Source: Arcticibacterium luteifluviistationis
GTDB taxonomy: Bacteria; Bacteroidota; Bacteroidia; Cytophagales; Spirosomataceae
Assembly: GCF_003258705.1 (NCBI RefSeq)
Contig: NZ_CP029480.1
Span: 2,294,001-2,358,000 of the forward strand
DNA length: 64,000 nucleotides
Direction of reading: 5' to 3'
The notes below the pieces were generated by a model that searched no databases, was not told the DNA's origin, and saw only the letters and a list, made by a program, of their open reading frames with translations. Each line of letters begins with the position of its first letter. Within the stretch, counting starts at the first letter, position 1. Shown one piece after another: positions 35,880 through 44,467 of the stretch. A program made the position numbers and the translations under genes.

Positions 35880-36221
35880 ATGATAGAGAATTTACAGCAA
35901 GCATTTGTAAAAGATGATTCCATGGAATGGGAAGTTTTAAACGACATGGTTAAAAGAAAAATCATGGCCTATGACCCGAGTCTAATGTTAGTGAAAGTTT
36001 ATTTCAAAAAAGGTGGAATCGGTCCTATTCATGACCATTTCCATAGCCAAACTTCTTATGTAGTAAGTGGGGCTTTTGAAGTAACTATAGATGATAAAAC
36101 AACACTTTTAAAGAAGGGCGACGTCTTTTATATCAAACCTCATGCTCCGCATGGTGCAGTTTGTGTAGAAGAAGGCGAATTGCTTGACTTTTTCTCACCG
36201 GTAAGAGAGGATTTTTTATAA
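35880..36221 (+). CDS. kdgF: KdgF-like cupin, unsaturated uronate ketonisation
   Basis: 113 residues, the right size for KdgF. The cupin metal site is His51, His53 and Gln57 (HDHFHSQ), with His91 in the second motif (KPHAPHGA). KdgF proteins speed opening of the 4,5-unsaturated uronate ring produced by lyases to the linear keto form. It lies between the first SDR and the transporter gene, which fits uptake or processing of the PL17 product. There is no signal peptide, so it is cytoplasmic. A stable hairpin overlaps its stop codon. Confidence 0.88.
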   Translation: MIENLQQAFVKDDSMEWEVLNDMVKRKIMAYDPSLMLVKVYFKKGGIGPIHDHFHSQTSYVVSGAFEVTIDDKTTLLKKGDVFYIKPHAPHGAVCVEEGELLDFFSPVREDFL

Positions 36222-36233
36222 AATCCCTCTTAC
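36201..36233 (+). other. Hairpin overlapping the kdgF stop codon
   Basis: GTAAGAGAGGATTTT pairs with AAAATCCCTCTTAC apart from one bulged A. The loop contains part of the stop codon region. No T-run follows, so it is more likely an mRNA stability or processing stem inside the operon than a full terminator. Confidence 0.45.
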
Positions 36234-36276
36234 CTACCTAAATTCTTATAAAGCACTTATTCCTAAATAGAAAAAC

Positions 36277-37575
36277 ATGAAAGTAAAAGGATTACGCTGG
36301 TGGGTTATAGGCCTTATAGCATTTGCCACGATAATTAATTATATCGACAGGCAAACACTAAATGTACTTTGGCCTGATATTGCAGATGACTTATATCCAG
36401 ATAAAACGAGTGACGAAAGAAAGGAGATCTATGCATATATTTCAATAATATTTGTATTCTCTTATGCTTTTGGACAGGCCATATTTGGAAAAATATTTGA
36501 TTGGATAGGAACTCGTTTAGGCTTTGCATTATCTATAGGAGTTTGGTCCCTAGCCACTGCTCTTCATGCACTAGCCACCTCTTTCGGAATCTTCGCACTT
36601 TTTAGATCTATTTTAGGAATAGCAGAAGCAGGAAACTGGCCTGGAGCGGCAAAAGCGAACTCTGAATGGTTTCCAACAAATGAAAGAGCATTTGCTCAAG
36701 GATTGTTTAATTCTGGAGCAGCCATAGGTGGTATAATTTCTATACCCTTAATTGCCTTTCTATCTATCTATTTTAGTTGGCAATATATCTTCATTCTAGT
36801 AGGGTTAGTTGGTTTACTTTGGTTAATTCCATGGTTTGTTTTAGTAAAATCGCCACCAGGAAAACACCCTTGGTTAACTGAAAGTGAACGTGAATATATT
36901 TTAAACGGGCAACTAGACCAAGGCGAAGATGCTGAAGGCAATACCAGTAACTATACTCCTGATACTAAAGAACTATTAGGACATAAAGAAAGCTGGGGTG
37001 TTATTTTGGCCACTGCGGCCATTGACCCTATTTGGTGGTTATTTGTATTCTGGATACCTATCTACTTAAATGAGGTATACGGTATGGACGTAAAAGCCAT
37101 TGGACTTTATGGATGGGTACCTTACGTAGGTGCAATGTTTGGTGCATGGTTTGGAGGCTTACTAGCACAAAACAGACTAAAAAAAGGGTGGAGCGTTAAC
37201 AAAACAAGAAAGATGGTAATTACACTAGGATGTGTAATAATGCTGCCTGCTTTATTAGCTATGGCTAGCCCAGGTGGTCCAACAACGGCCGTTTTAATAA
37301 TGGCTGTTATATTATTCGGATTTCAAACTGCCATTGGAAATATTCAAACATTACCTAGCGATATTTTTAACGGAAAAACAGTTGGAACATTATCAGGGTT
37401 TTCTGGTATGGCAGCCAAGTTAGGTGCCGCAGCTTTAACATACTTAGTTCCATGGCTAACAAGTGGAGGAAATTATACACCAGCATTTATCATAGGTGCG
37501 GCATTGGCAGTAATTACCATGCTAAGTATTTGGATCTTTATACCAAATATTGAACGACTTAAAAGAGCGTTTTAA
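36277..37575 (+). CDS. MFS hexuronate/anion:cation symporter-family transporter
   Basis: 432 residues with about twelve hydrophobic segments. INYIDRQTLNVLWPDI in the first segment and loop is typical of the ACS/ExuT group of hexuronate transporters. AEAGNWPGAAKANSEWFP is another conserved block of the group. It sits in the inner membrane and most likely takes up unsaturated uronate or DEH from the periplasm (inference from context). It lies between kdgF and the second SDR gene, 21 bp before the latter. Confidence 0.92.
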   Translation: MKVKGLRWWVIGLIAFATIINYIDRQTLNVLWPDIADDLYPDKTSDERKEIYAYISIIFVFSYAFGQAIFGKIFDWIGTRLGFALSIGVWSLATALHALATSFGIFALFRSILGIAEAGNWPGAAKANSEWFPTNERAFAQGLFNSGAAIGGIISIPLIAFLSIYFSWQYIFILVGLVGLLWLIPWFVLVKSPPGKHPWLTESEREYILNGQLDQGEDAEGNTSNYTPDTKELLGHKESWGVILATAAIDPIWWLFVFWIPIYLNEVYGMDVKAIGLYGWVPYVGAMFGAWFGGLLAQNRLKKGWSVNKTRKMVITLGCVIMLPALLAMASPGGPTTAVLIMAVILFGFQTAIGNIQTLPSDIFNGKTVGTLSGFSGMAAKLGAAALTYLVPWLTSGGNYTPAFIIGAALAVITMLSIWIFIPNIERLKRAF

Positions 37576-37596
37576 TCAAAAAAGTAAAATAAAAAA

Positions 37597-38361
37597 ATGG
37601 ATAAAATAAAAGGACAAATAGCAGTAATAACCGGTGCAACCGGCGGAATAGGATTTCAAGTAGCAAAAAGACTTGGAACAGACGGATATACTGTGATTTT
37701 AAATGGTATCGCAGATGAAGATGGTGCAGCAAGAGTAAAAGAACTTACTGCAGAGGGAATTACAGCCGAGTACTATGGATTCGATGTTACAAAAGAAGAA
37801 GAAGTAACAGCAAACATTAATAAAATAGGTGAAAAGTACGGAAGAATTGATGTTCTAGTTAATAACGCAGGTGGACTAGGCGGAAGATCTAGGTTTGAAG
37901 AAATGACAACCGAATTTTACAGAAATGTAATGGCCCTAAACCTTGATTCAGTATTTTTTGCATCTAGAGCTGCAATACCTTTCCTTAAAAAAGGAGAGAA
38001 TAGTTCCATAATAAACTATACCTCTAATGCCGCTTGGAATGCTGGTGGACCAGGAGCCGGAATATACGGTACTTCTAAAGCAGGTGTTCATGCAATAACA
38101 AGAGCGTTGGCAAAAGATTTAGCTGAATACGGTATCAGAGTCAATGCTGTATCGCCAGGTACTATTGACACTCCTTTTCATGCTCAAATAAAATCAACCA
38201 AACCTGAAGTTTTTGCTTCATGGAAAAACAGCATTTTGTTGGGTAGATTGGGGCAACCTGAAGAAGTAGCATCTGTAGTTTCATTTTTAGCAAGTAAAGA
38301 TGCTTCTTTTATAACTGCCGAAACTATTCAAATTGGTGGTGGACAGGCATTAGGAATATAA
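37597..38361 (+). CDS. SDR-family oxidoreductase, second candidate DEH reductase or KduD-like
   Basis: 254 residues with TGATGGIG at 12-19, NNAG at 89-92, Ser143 and Tyr157-x3-Lys161. It differs from the first SDR in cofactor loop and middle region, so the two are not recent duplicates. In alginate operons an SDR of this size reduces DEH to KDG; an alternative is a KduD-like 2-deoxy-gluconate dehydrogenase. Having two may reflect different NADH/NADPH use (inference). It is the last gene before a strong hairpin. Confidence 0.88.
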   Translation: MDKIKGQIAVITGATGGIGFQVAKRLGTDGYTVILNGIADEDGAARVKELTAEGITAEYYGFDVTKEEEVTANINKIGEKYGRIDVLVNNAGGLGGRSRFEEMTTEFYRNVMALNLDSVFFASRAAIPFLKKGENSSIINYTSNAAWNAGGPGAGIYGTSKAGVHAITRALAKDLAEYGIRVNAVSPGTIDTPFHAQIKSTKPEVFASWKNSILLGRLGQPEEVASVVSFLASKDASFITAETIQIGGGQALGI

Positions 38362-38399
38362 GCGTTTAAATATTTTAGACATAACAATATGATTTCTAT

Positions 38400-38434
38400 G
38401 TTGATAAGGAAGACTATTTGCCTTCCTTATCAAC
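38400..38434 (+). terminator. Hairpin after the second SDR
   Basis: Perfect 13-bp arms GTTGATAAGGAAG and CTTCCTTATCAAC around a 9-nt loop, 38 bp after the SDR stop. No run of T follows, so termination is likely but may be partial; the KDG kinase gene begins 148 bp further on. I see nothing else certain in 38435-38582. Confidence 0.55.
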
Positions 38435-38582
38435 TACCAAATGATTCCTTTATCATTAACACCACACTCAAAATCATTTGTATTAAAAGTTTTTTTGTAC
38501 CATTCGGCCAGTAAGCCTCATGGTTTTAGAGAGAGTCAAAAAAAGATATAGTATTGCTTAAGCTTAGCAATAATTTAAGGAA

Positions 38583-39596
38583 ATGGATACTAAAAAAGTA
38601 GTTACTTTCGGGGAAGTTATGATGCGGCTATCCGCACCTGGCTATCAAAAAATAGTGCAAACCGCAAATATGGAAGTGAGGTTTGGAGGTTCAGAAATGA
38701 ATGTAGCAGCCTCATTAGCTAATTTAGGAATGGTGGCTAAGCATGTCACCGTTTTACCGGACAACCTATTAGGAAAGAAAGCTAAATCCTTCATTAGGAA
38801 ACTCGATATTAACACCCAAAATGTTATCATTTCAGGTAATAGAATGGGCTTATATTTTCTAGAGAAAGGGGCCTCCATGCGTTCTAGTCAAATAGTGTAT
38901 GATAGAGAAAATTCAGCTTTTGAAAAACTAGATCCTGACTGGTTTGATTGGGCTGAAATTTTAAGCGACGCGAATTGGTTTCACTGGAGTGGAATTACTG
39001 CTGCACTAAGTAGTTCGGCTGCAAAGGCATGTTTAGACGCCGTCAAAATGGCAAATAAACTAAACATTCCAATTTCTTCAGATATCTACTTCAGACAAGG
39101 ACAATGGAAATACGGCAAATTGCCTACAGATGTTTTACCTGAAATAGCTTCTTACTCCACTGTCCTTTTGGCCAATGAACTTAATATGCGAGACCTTCTC
39201 GGTGTGGAGTTTGATGAAGAAACCGAAAGTTTTGAAGATGCTTGCAGAAAAACTTTACAAAAATACCCTAACATTAAAAAGATAGTAGATACTGACCGTC
39301 AATCTTTTAGCTCACATCATAATAAAATTTCGTCTAAACTTTTCGACGGAAGCCAACTTTATGAATCTGAGACACAGGAGATTACTTTTATTATAGACCG
39401 CGTAGGCGGAGGAGATGCCTTTCTCGGTGGTTTTATCTACGGTCAGTTAAACTTAGACAATGATCTAGAATCACTAAACTTTGGTACCGCAGCTTCGGCA
39501 TTAAAACACACCATTGAAGGAGATTTCAATTTAGCAAGTATTGAAGAAATTCAAAATCTAGTTTCTGGCGATATATCAGGAAGAATAAAGAGGTAG
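38583..39596 (+). CDS. kdgK: 2-keto-3-deoxygluconate kinase, PfkB family
   Basis: 337 residues. [14 protein letters not shown] at the start and [19 protein letters not shown] are ribokinase/PfkB blocks seen in KDG kinases. The C-terminal catalytic motif [13 protein letters not shown] has the general-base Asp278. It phosphorylates KDG to KDPG. It follows the lyase operon on the same strand and is probably co-regulated with it. The next enzyme, KDPG aldolase, is not encoded in this window, so it must lie elsewhere. A 25-bp gap separates it from the fructose-bisphosphatase gene. Confidence 0.9.
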   Translation: MDTKKVVTFGEVMMRLSAPGYQKIVQTANMEVRFGGSEMNVAASLANLGMVAKHVTVLPDNLLGKKAKSFIRKLDINTQNVIISGNRMGLYFLEKGASMRSSQIVYDRENSAFEKLDPDWFDWAEILSDANWFHWSGITAALSSSAAKACLDAVKMANKLNIPISSDIYFRQGQWKYGKLPTDVLPEIASYSTVLLANELNMRDLLGVEFDEETESFEDACRKTLQKYPNIKKIVDTDRQSFSSHHNKISSKLFDGSQLYESETQEITFIIDRVGGGDAFLGGFIYGQLNLDNDLESLNFGTAASALKHTIEGDFNLASIEEIQNLVSGDISGRIKR

Positions 39597-39621
39597 TCTA
39601 AACACTTTAAAAAAGGAACAA

Positions 39622-40632
39622 ATGAACCTTAAGCATCAAACATTAGGAGAGCTCATTATCGAGAATCAAAAGAATTCTAACTATTCCTCTGGAGAGCTTT
39701 CAAAACTTCTTAACGGAATTGGTCTTGCCGCCAAACTAGTCAACCATGAAGTTAATAAAGCTGGTTTAGTAGATATTTTAGGCGGTGTGGGAGAATACAA
39801 TGTACAAGGTGAAGCCCAGCAAAAGCTTGACTTAATGGCTAACAACACCTTCATTGACACCTTAACAAAACGCGAGATTGTTTGCGGAATAGCTTCTGAA
39901 GAAGAAGAAAGCTTTATCAATATAAACAGCCTTGACCTCAAAAATAAAAACAAGTACGTCTTATTAATTGACCCATTAGATGGCTCTAGCAATATTGATG
40001 TAAACGTATCTGTTGGTACCATTTTTTCTATTTATAAGCGAGTTACCAAAATTGGAACGCCTGTAGAAATTGAAGATTTTCTTCAAGAGGGTAATAAACA
40101 AATTGCCGCTGGTTATATCATTTACGGTAGTTCTACCATGCTGGTACTAACCACAGGCCAAGGTGTAAATGGCTTTACCCTTAACCCAGCTATCGGCACT
40201 TTTTATCTGTCACATCCAAATATGAGACAACCAGAAAACGGAGAAATTTACTCCATTAATGAGGGTAATAGTGCATTTTTCTCAAAGGGATTAAACGAAT
40301 ATCTAGATTTCTGTAAGCAGCCATTGGACAACAAACCAGCTTATAAAGCGAGATATGTGGGTTCATTGGTCGCAGACTTTCACAGAAACCTTATAAAAGG
40401 TGGAATTTATTTGTATCCACAAACCAAAATTGACCTAAAAGGAAAGCTTCGTTTACTTTACGAATGTAATCCTATAGCATTTTTGGCTAAACAAGCTGGC
40501 GGCGAAGAGACTGATGGAAAGCAATCTGTCTTAGATATTAAGCCAAAAAAGCTTCATGAAAGAGTACCTTTTTTCACAGGTAGTAGTAATATGGTAAATA
40601 AACTTAAAAGTTTCCTGAAAGAGGAAGAATAA
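39622..40632 (+). CDS. fbp: Class I fructose-1,6-bisphosphatase
   Basis: 336 residues, normal for class I enzymes. The signature [20 protein letters not shown] has metal ligands Asp117 and Asp120; [19 protein letters not shown] and [20 protein letters not shown] are conserved substrate and metal blocks. It dephosphorylates fructose-1,6-bisphosphate to fructose-6-phosphate. Placement beside KDG kinase makes sense: growth on alginate gives only trioses and pyruvate, so hexose phosphate must be made by gluconeogenesis (inference). A strong terminator follows. Confidence 0.95.
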   Translation: MNLKHQTLGELIIENQKNSNYSSGELSKLLNGIGLAAKLVNHEVNKAGLVDILGGVGEYNVQGEAQQKLDLMANNTFIDTLTKREIVCGIASEEEESFININSLDLKNKNKYVLLIDPLDGSSNIDVNVSVGTIFSIYKRVTKIGTPVEIEDFLQEGNKQIAAGYIIYGSSTMLVLTTGQGVNGFTLNPAIGTFYLSHPNMRQPENGEIYSINEGNSAFFSKGLNEYLDFCKQPLDNKPAYKARYVGSLVADFHRNLIKGGIYLYPQTKIDLKGKLRLLYECNPIAFLAKQAGGEETDGKQSVLDIKPKKLHERVPFFTGSSNMVNKLKSFLKEEE

Positions 40633-40649
40633 GGTTTAAGTAAATCAGA

Positions 40650-40683
40650 AAGTGCATCCGAAATTATTCAGATGCACTTTTTT
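40650..40683 (+). terminator. Rho-independent terminator after fbp
   Basis: Arms AAGTGCATC and GATGCACTT, extended by GAA/TTC pairing around the loop, followed by a run of T. It ends the alginate locus and lies 23 bp from the convergent hisD stop. Confidence 0.85.
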
Positions 40684-40706
40684 ATATCCAATACAATAAT
40701 TGAAAT

Positions 40707-41966
40707 CTATTTCAATCGAACCTTTACAGCATTAGAGTGACCTTGAAGCGACTCCGCTTCGGCCATAATTTGAACCGCAGGTCCTAACTTCTCTAGACCT
40801 TCTTTCGTGATTTTCTGAAAAGTAATTTTCTTTACGAAACTATCTAATGAAACGCCGGAATAAGCTTTAGCAAAACCATTAGTTGGAAGCGTATGATTTG
40901 TACCTGAGGCATAGTCGCCACATGATTCTGGTGTATAATTACCCAAGAATATAGAACCAGCGTTCACTATCTTCTCCCCTACTTCTTCGGCGTTTTCCAC
41001 CGCTAAAATCAAATGCTCCGCTGCGTATTCATTTAAAATATCAATAGCCTCTTCCTGCGAAGACACCAAAATACATTTAGAACTTTCTAGAGAAGCAGCC
41101 GCCAATTCTTTTCTCGGCAAGTCTTCCAGTTGCAAATAAACTTCTTTCTGTACCGCCGTAATCATATCTACCGAAGTAGAAACCAAAATAACTTGGCTAT
41201 CTATGCCATGTTCAGCCTGAGAAAGTAAATCAGCAGCTACAAAGGCTGGTTCGGCAGAATCATCCGCAAAAACAGCAACCTCTGATGGTCCTGCGGGCAT
41301 ATCAATAGCTACGCCTTCTTTACTCACCAGCTGCTTTGCAGCGGTAACATACTGGTTACCAGGTCCAAAAATCTTCGACACTTGTGGGACAGATTCCGTA
41401 CCATAAGCTAAAGCAGCTACAGCTTGTGCTCCACCAATTCTGAAAACTTTTGTAACGCCAACTAATTTGGCTGCAAATAATATAGCAGGATGATTGCTCG
41501 GTGAGCAAAGTATAATTTCTTTACACCCAGCAATCTTAGCAGGAATTCCTAACATCAAAACTGTAGAAAAAAGAGGAGCTGTTCCACCTGGAATATAAAT
41601 ACCAACCTTCTCTATTCCAACCGATTTACGCCAGCATTGCACGCCAGGCATAGTTTCTATAACCTCAGGTTCTGATTTTTGAGCTTCATGAAACTTATAA
41701 ACATTAGCATATGCTAACTTGATAGCATCTTTGAGTTCGTCACTTAGTTCTGCCTCGGCGGCATCTAAATCACTAGAACTAACTTCAAAATCATTTAGAA
41801 GAATATTGTCAAATGCCAAGGCGAACTTTCTTAAAGCCTCATCTCCGTTCTTTCTAACTTCGTCCAAAATAGGTTGTACTCTACCCTCAATTTCAGCGAT
41901 GTCAGCTGTTGGTCTAGCCAAAATAGTTTTCCAGTCCTTCTTTTCAGGCTTATCAAATAACTTCAT
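40707..41966 (-). CDS. hisD: Histidinol dehydrogenase
   Basis: 419 residues from the ATG at 41966; the frame also allows a TTG two codons upstream, which is less likely. IEKVGIYIPGGTAPLFSTVLM, FRIGGAQAVAALAYGTE, GPGNQYVTAAK and GVAIDMPAGPSE are hallmark blocks, and the C-terminal CGDYASGTNHTLPT holds zinc-site and catalytic residues. It carries out the last two oxidation steps of histidine synthesis. It lies 48 bp after hisG on the same strand, with the rest of the his genes absent from the window. Confidence 0.96.
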   Translation of the reverse strand: MKLFDKPEKKDWKTILARPTADIAEIEGRVQPILDEVRKNGDEALRKFALAFDNILLNDFEVSSSDLDAAEAELSDELKDAIKLAYANVYKFHEAQKSEPEVIETMPGVQCWRKSVGIEKVGIYIPGGTAPLFSTVLMLGIPAKIAGCKEIILCSPSNHPAILFAAKLVGVTKVFRIGGAQAVAALAYGTESVPQVSKIFGPGNQYVTAAKQLVSKEGVAIDMPAGPSEVAVFADDSAEPAFVAADLLSQAEHGIDSQVILVSTSVDMITAVQKEVYLQLEDLPRKELAAASLESSKCILVSSQEEAIDILNEYAAEHLILAVENAEEVGEKIVNAGSIFLGNYTPESCGDYASGTNHTLPTNGFAKAYSGVSLDSFVKKITFQKITKEGLEKLGPAVQIMAEAESLQGHSNAVKVRLK

Positions 41967-42014
41967 TCTCAATTATAATTTTTGTTTTCAAATGGCATAA
42001 AACCAAATCAAAAA

Positions 42015-42872
42015 CTAGAATATCATTTTCTCAATAGGTATTACCAATATTCCCTCAGCACCCATATTACGCATGGCTTCTATATTTTCCCAGAAATCAC
42101 TTTCTTTTAATACAGAGTGAATTGAGCTCCAACCTTCTTTGGCTAGCGGTGTAATGGTTGGACTTTTCATTCCAGGCATAATATTGATAATACGCTCAAT
42201 CTTATCATTCGGAGCATTTAATAGCACATATTTGTGCGTATCGGCAGTTTGAACAGCGTTCATTCTGAAAACAATTCTATCCAGTAGCTCTAATTTTTCT
42301 TTAGATAAACTATTGTTAGCTATAAGAATGGCTTCCGAATTAAAAATAGGTTCTACTTCTTTTAAACCATTGCTCAATAAAGTACCTCCAGTACTAACTA
42401 TATCACAAACGCCTTCAGCTAAACCAATTCCTGGAGCTATCTCTACAGAGCCACTGATAAAGTGAATTTGTGCATTAACACCATTCTCTTTCAGAAATTT
42501 ACCTAATATATTAGGATATGAAGTAGCAATACTTTTACCCTCAAAATATGAAACTCCAGAATAATCTACATCCCTAGATACTGCTAAAGAAAGTCTACAC
42601 TTAGAGAATCCAAGGCTTTTAACTCTATTGACATGACATTCATGCTCCACCAGAACATTATCCCCTACTATTCCTACATCTGCAACACCGTCAGCCACAT
42701 ATCCAGGAATATCATCATCCCTTAAAAAAAGGAATTCTGCTGGAAAGTTTTTAGACTCCGACATCAACTTTGATTTTCCTACTTCAAACTTAATTCCGCA
42801 AGCTTTAAAAAGTTTTACAGAATCGTCGCTCAGCCTTCCCGATTTTTGAATGGCAATTTTAAGTTTTTTCAT
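42015..42872 (-). CDS. hisG: ATP phosphoribosyltransferase, long form
   Basis: 285 residues, so it is the long HisG with a C-terminal regulatory domain. KIAIQKSGRLSDDSVKLF is the N-terminal ATP/PRPP region, and GVADVGIVGDN and ISGSVEIAPGIGLAEGVCDI are conserved; the last part (MPGMKSPTITPLAKEGWSSI) belongs to the ACT-like histidine-binding domain. It starts histidine synthesis by joining ATP and PRPP. A good promoter lies directly upstream. hisD follows 48 bp later and is probably in the same message. Confidence 0.96.
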   Translation of the reverse strand: MKKLKIAIQKSGRLSDDSVKLFKACGIKFEVGKSKLMSESKNFPAEFLFLRDDDIPGYVADGVADVGIVGDNVLVEHECHVNRVKSLGFSKCRLSLAVSRDVDYSGVSYFEGKSIATSYPNILGKFLKENGVNAQIHFISGSVEIAPGIGLAEGVCDIVSTGGTLLSNGLKEVEPIFNSEAILIANNSLSKEKLELLDRIVFRMNAVQTADTHKYVLLNAPNDKIERIINIMPGMKSPTITPLAKEGWSSIHSVLKESDFWENIEAMRNMGAEGILVIPIEKMIF

Positions 42873-42899
42873 TTAAGATTTTCTTGCTGTTTTGTGCCA

Positions 42900-42931
42900 C
42901 AAAGGTAACTGAGCCAATGACCTATGCCAAA
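42900..42931 (-). promoter_or_regulatory. hisG promoter
   Basis: Read on the minus strand: TTTG (42931-42928), 20 bp, TACCTTTG (42907-42900). This is a full match to the Bacteroidota promoter. The predicted start of transcription leaves a leader of about 20 nt before hisG, too short for a histidine leader-peptide attenuator. Confidence 0.6.
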
Positions 42932-42970
42932 AGTTTTTTTCAATTAGATTAATAATAACTTTCAATATTT

Positions 42971-43001
42971 TTTGAAAATTCAATTTCTATCGATATACTT
43001 G
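42971..43001 (+). promoter_or_regulatory. Candidate promoter of the 40-residue gene
   Basis: TTTG at 42971-42974, 19 bp, TATACTTG at 42994-43001, one mismatch to TAnnTTTG. It sits 35 bp upstream of the small ORF start. Confidence 0.4.
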
Positions 43002-43036
43002 TGATACTTAATGCTTTCCATAAATAATAATTCATA

Positions 43037-43159
43037 ATGAACAAGTATAACTACTACTCTAATTCGTCTAAACGTGGCTTTCTAAATTCAAAAACAGCTA
43101 CTATTTTAAGCGGTCTAATAATTTTAGGCTTATTTATCTTTTCTTTCATCAGTCTCTAG
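43037..43159 (+). CDS. Small single-span membrane protein, 40 residues
   Basis: ATG at 43037, stop TAG at 43157-43159. The N-terminal half is polar and rich in Tyr, Asn, Ser and Lys (MNKYNYYSNSSKRG). The C-terminal half, about residues 22-40, is a continuous hydrophobic stretch (ILSGLIILGLFIFSFISL) that would span a membrane. A plausible promoter lies 35 bp upstream. It falls in a 332-bp gap between hisG and tyrA that is otherwise unexplained. I do not recognise a family. It could be chance, but the clean polar-then-hydrophobic layout with positive charge before the span looks like a real small membrane protein. Confidence 0.45.
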   Translation: MNKYNYYSNSSKRGFLNSKTATILSGLIILGLFIFSFISL

Positions 43160-43178
43160 TCCGTTTCTATATATTCAA

Positions 43179-43186
43179 TACTTTTG
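43179..43186 (+). promoter_or_regulatory. -7 box before tyrA
   Basis: TACTTTTG, a perfect TAnnTTTG, 18 bp before the ATG of the prephenate dehydrogenase gene. No clear TTG is found at the right upstream distance. It implies a short leader for tyrA. Confidence 0.45.
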
Positions 43187-43204
43187 CAGTAGAAAATGTA
43201 GTAC

Positions 43205-44467
43205 ATGAGAATAGGAATAATCGGTTTGGGAGACATGGGCTTGCTTTATGCCAGAATTTTCTCTGAGGCCTGTTATAAAGTTTCCGGATGTGATCTGCCA
43301 CAGAATTTTGCTTCTCTTAAAGAAAAGTTAAAGGATACAAATGTTGATTTGTTGCAAGATGGTGTGTCGGTTGCTCAGCAGTCTGACTTTATACTATTTT
43401 GTGTAGAAACAGAAAACATTGATGCTGTAGTAAAGCAAATTGCTCCAGGTATTAGTGAAACAGCCATTGTCGCTGGACAAACATCTATAAAAGCCCCAGA
43501 AATAACGGCATTTGAGAAGTACCTAAAACCTCAAACTAATATTGCCACTATACACCCTTTACATGGGCCTGCGGTCAACCCTATTGGACAAACTTTAATA
43601 GCCATCAATCATAGATGCGATCTGGAGAAGTTTAGCGAACTGTTAAGTCTTTTAAAACATACTGGTTCAAAAATAGAAATTCTTGGCTCTGCTGAAGAAC
43701 ATGACAAAATGATGGCCGATGTTCAGGTGGTAACGCACATTGGCTTTGAAAGTATTGGTACTTCCTTTATGCATAGGGGAGTTTATCCTTGGTTAAATCC
43801 ACTCCTATCGGGTGGCTTAGATACTTTGAAGATGTTAATGACTCTTCGAATTTTTAGCTACAAACACCATGTATACGCAGGAATGGCCCTAATGAATCCC
43901 TTTGGGAAAAATCATGTAAGAGCTTATGCGGAGTCCGAAAATCAACTTTTTGGGCTTATGATTTCGGAAGAAGAAGAGACTTTCAGAAAAGTCATTAAGG
44001 ATGCGAAGGCAAAAGTTTTTGCCGACTTCGAGGGTAAGTTGATGCTCAATGATAAACTGATGAATGAGTATTCTCTACATCAATCTGAAGAGTATAAACC
44101 AAACTCACACCTAAGCCTTATGGCAATGGTTTTAACGTGGGCTAAGTTAGAGACAAATCCATACAAGAATAAAGTAATTCAAACGCCACCTTTTAAATTA
44201 AGAGTAGGTATGGCGGAGTATCTTTTTATGAACGATGATTTATTAGAAGAGTCCATTCAAACGGCTCTTTATGATAAAACAATAAGAAAAGATGATTTGT
44301 CGTTTCATACTTCGGTTCAGGAATGGGCACATATTATAGAAGTAGGAGATAAAGTAGGTTACGAGAGCCACTTTGAAAGAACAAAAGCATTCTTATCTGA
44401 TAAACTGGAGGAAGGTAGGTTAAGAAGCGGAATGATTATTGAAAGATTGAATAATGAACAAGGTTGA
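43205..44467 (+). CDS. tyrA: Prephenate dehydrogenase, fungal TYR1-like
   Basis: 420 residues, well above the roughly 280 of common bacterial TyrA. The N-terminal Rossmann motif GIIGLGDMGLLYAR is followed by IHPLHGPAVNPIGQ, LIAINHRC, EEHDKMMADVQVVTH, then PNSHLSLMAMV and VGMAEYLFM. Length and these blocks match the yeast Tyr1 type from memory rather than the short bacterial type. It oxidatively decarboxylates prephenate to hydroxyphenylpyruvate for tyrosine synthesis. Its 3' end overlaps the acetyltransferase gene by 14 bp. Substrate choice of prephenate over arogenate is not proven. Confidence 0.85.
   Translation: MRIGIIGLGDMGLLYARIFSEACYKVSGCDLPQNFASLKEKLKDTNVDLLQDGVSVAQQSDFILFCVETENIDAVVKQIAPGISETAIVAGQTSIKAPEITAFEKYLKPQTNIATIHPLHGPAVNPIGQTLIAINHRCDLEKFSELLSLLKHTGSKIEILGSAEEHDKMMADVQVVTHIGFESIGTSFMHRGVYPWLNPLLSGGLDTLKMLMTLRIFSYKHHVYAGMALMNPFGKNHVRAYAESENQLFGLMISEEEETFRKVIKDAKAKVFADFEGKLMLNDKLMNEYSLHQSEEYKPNSHLSLMAMVLTWAKLETNPYKNKVIQTPPFKLRVGMAEYLFMNDDLLEESIQTALYDKTIRKDDLSFHTSVQEWAHIIEVGDKVGYESHFERTKAFLSDKLEEGRLRSGMIIERLNNEQG

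Noticed and set aside
43037-43159. Tyr-rich N-terminus (Tyr at 4, 6 and 7) as a leader peptide attenuating tyrA
   Set aside because: A perfect -7 box (43179-43186) lies after this ORF and before tyrA. There is no terminator/antiterminator stem between them, and the peptide continues into a long membrane span.
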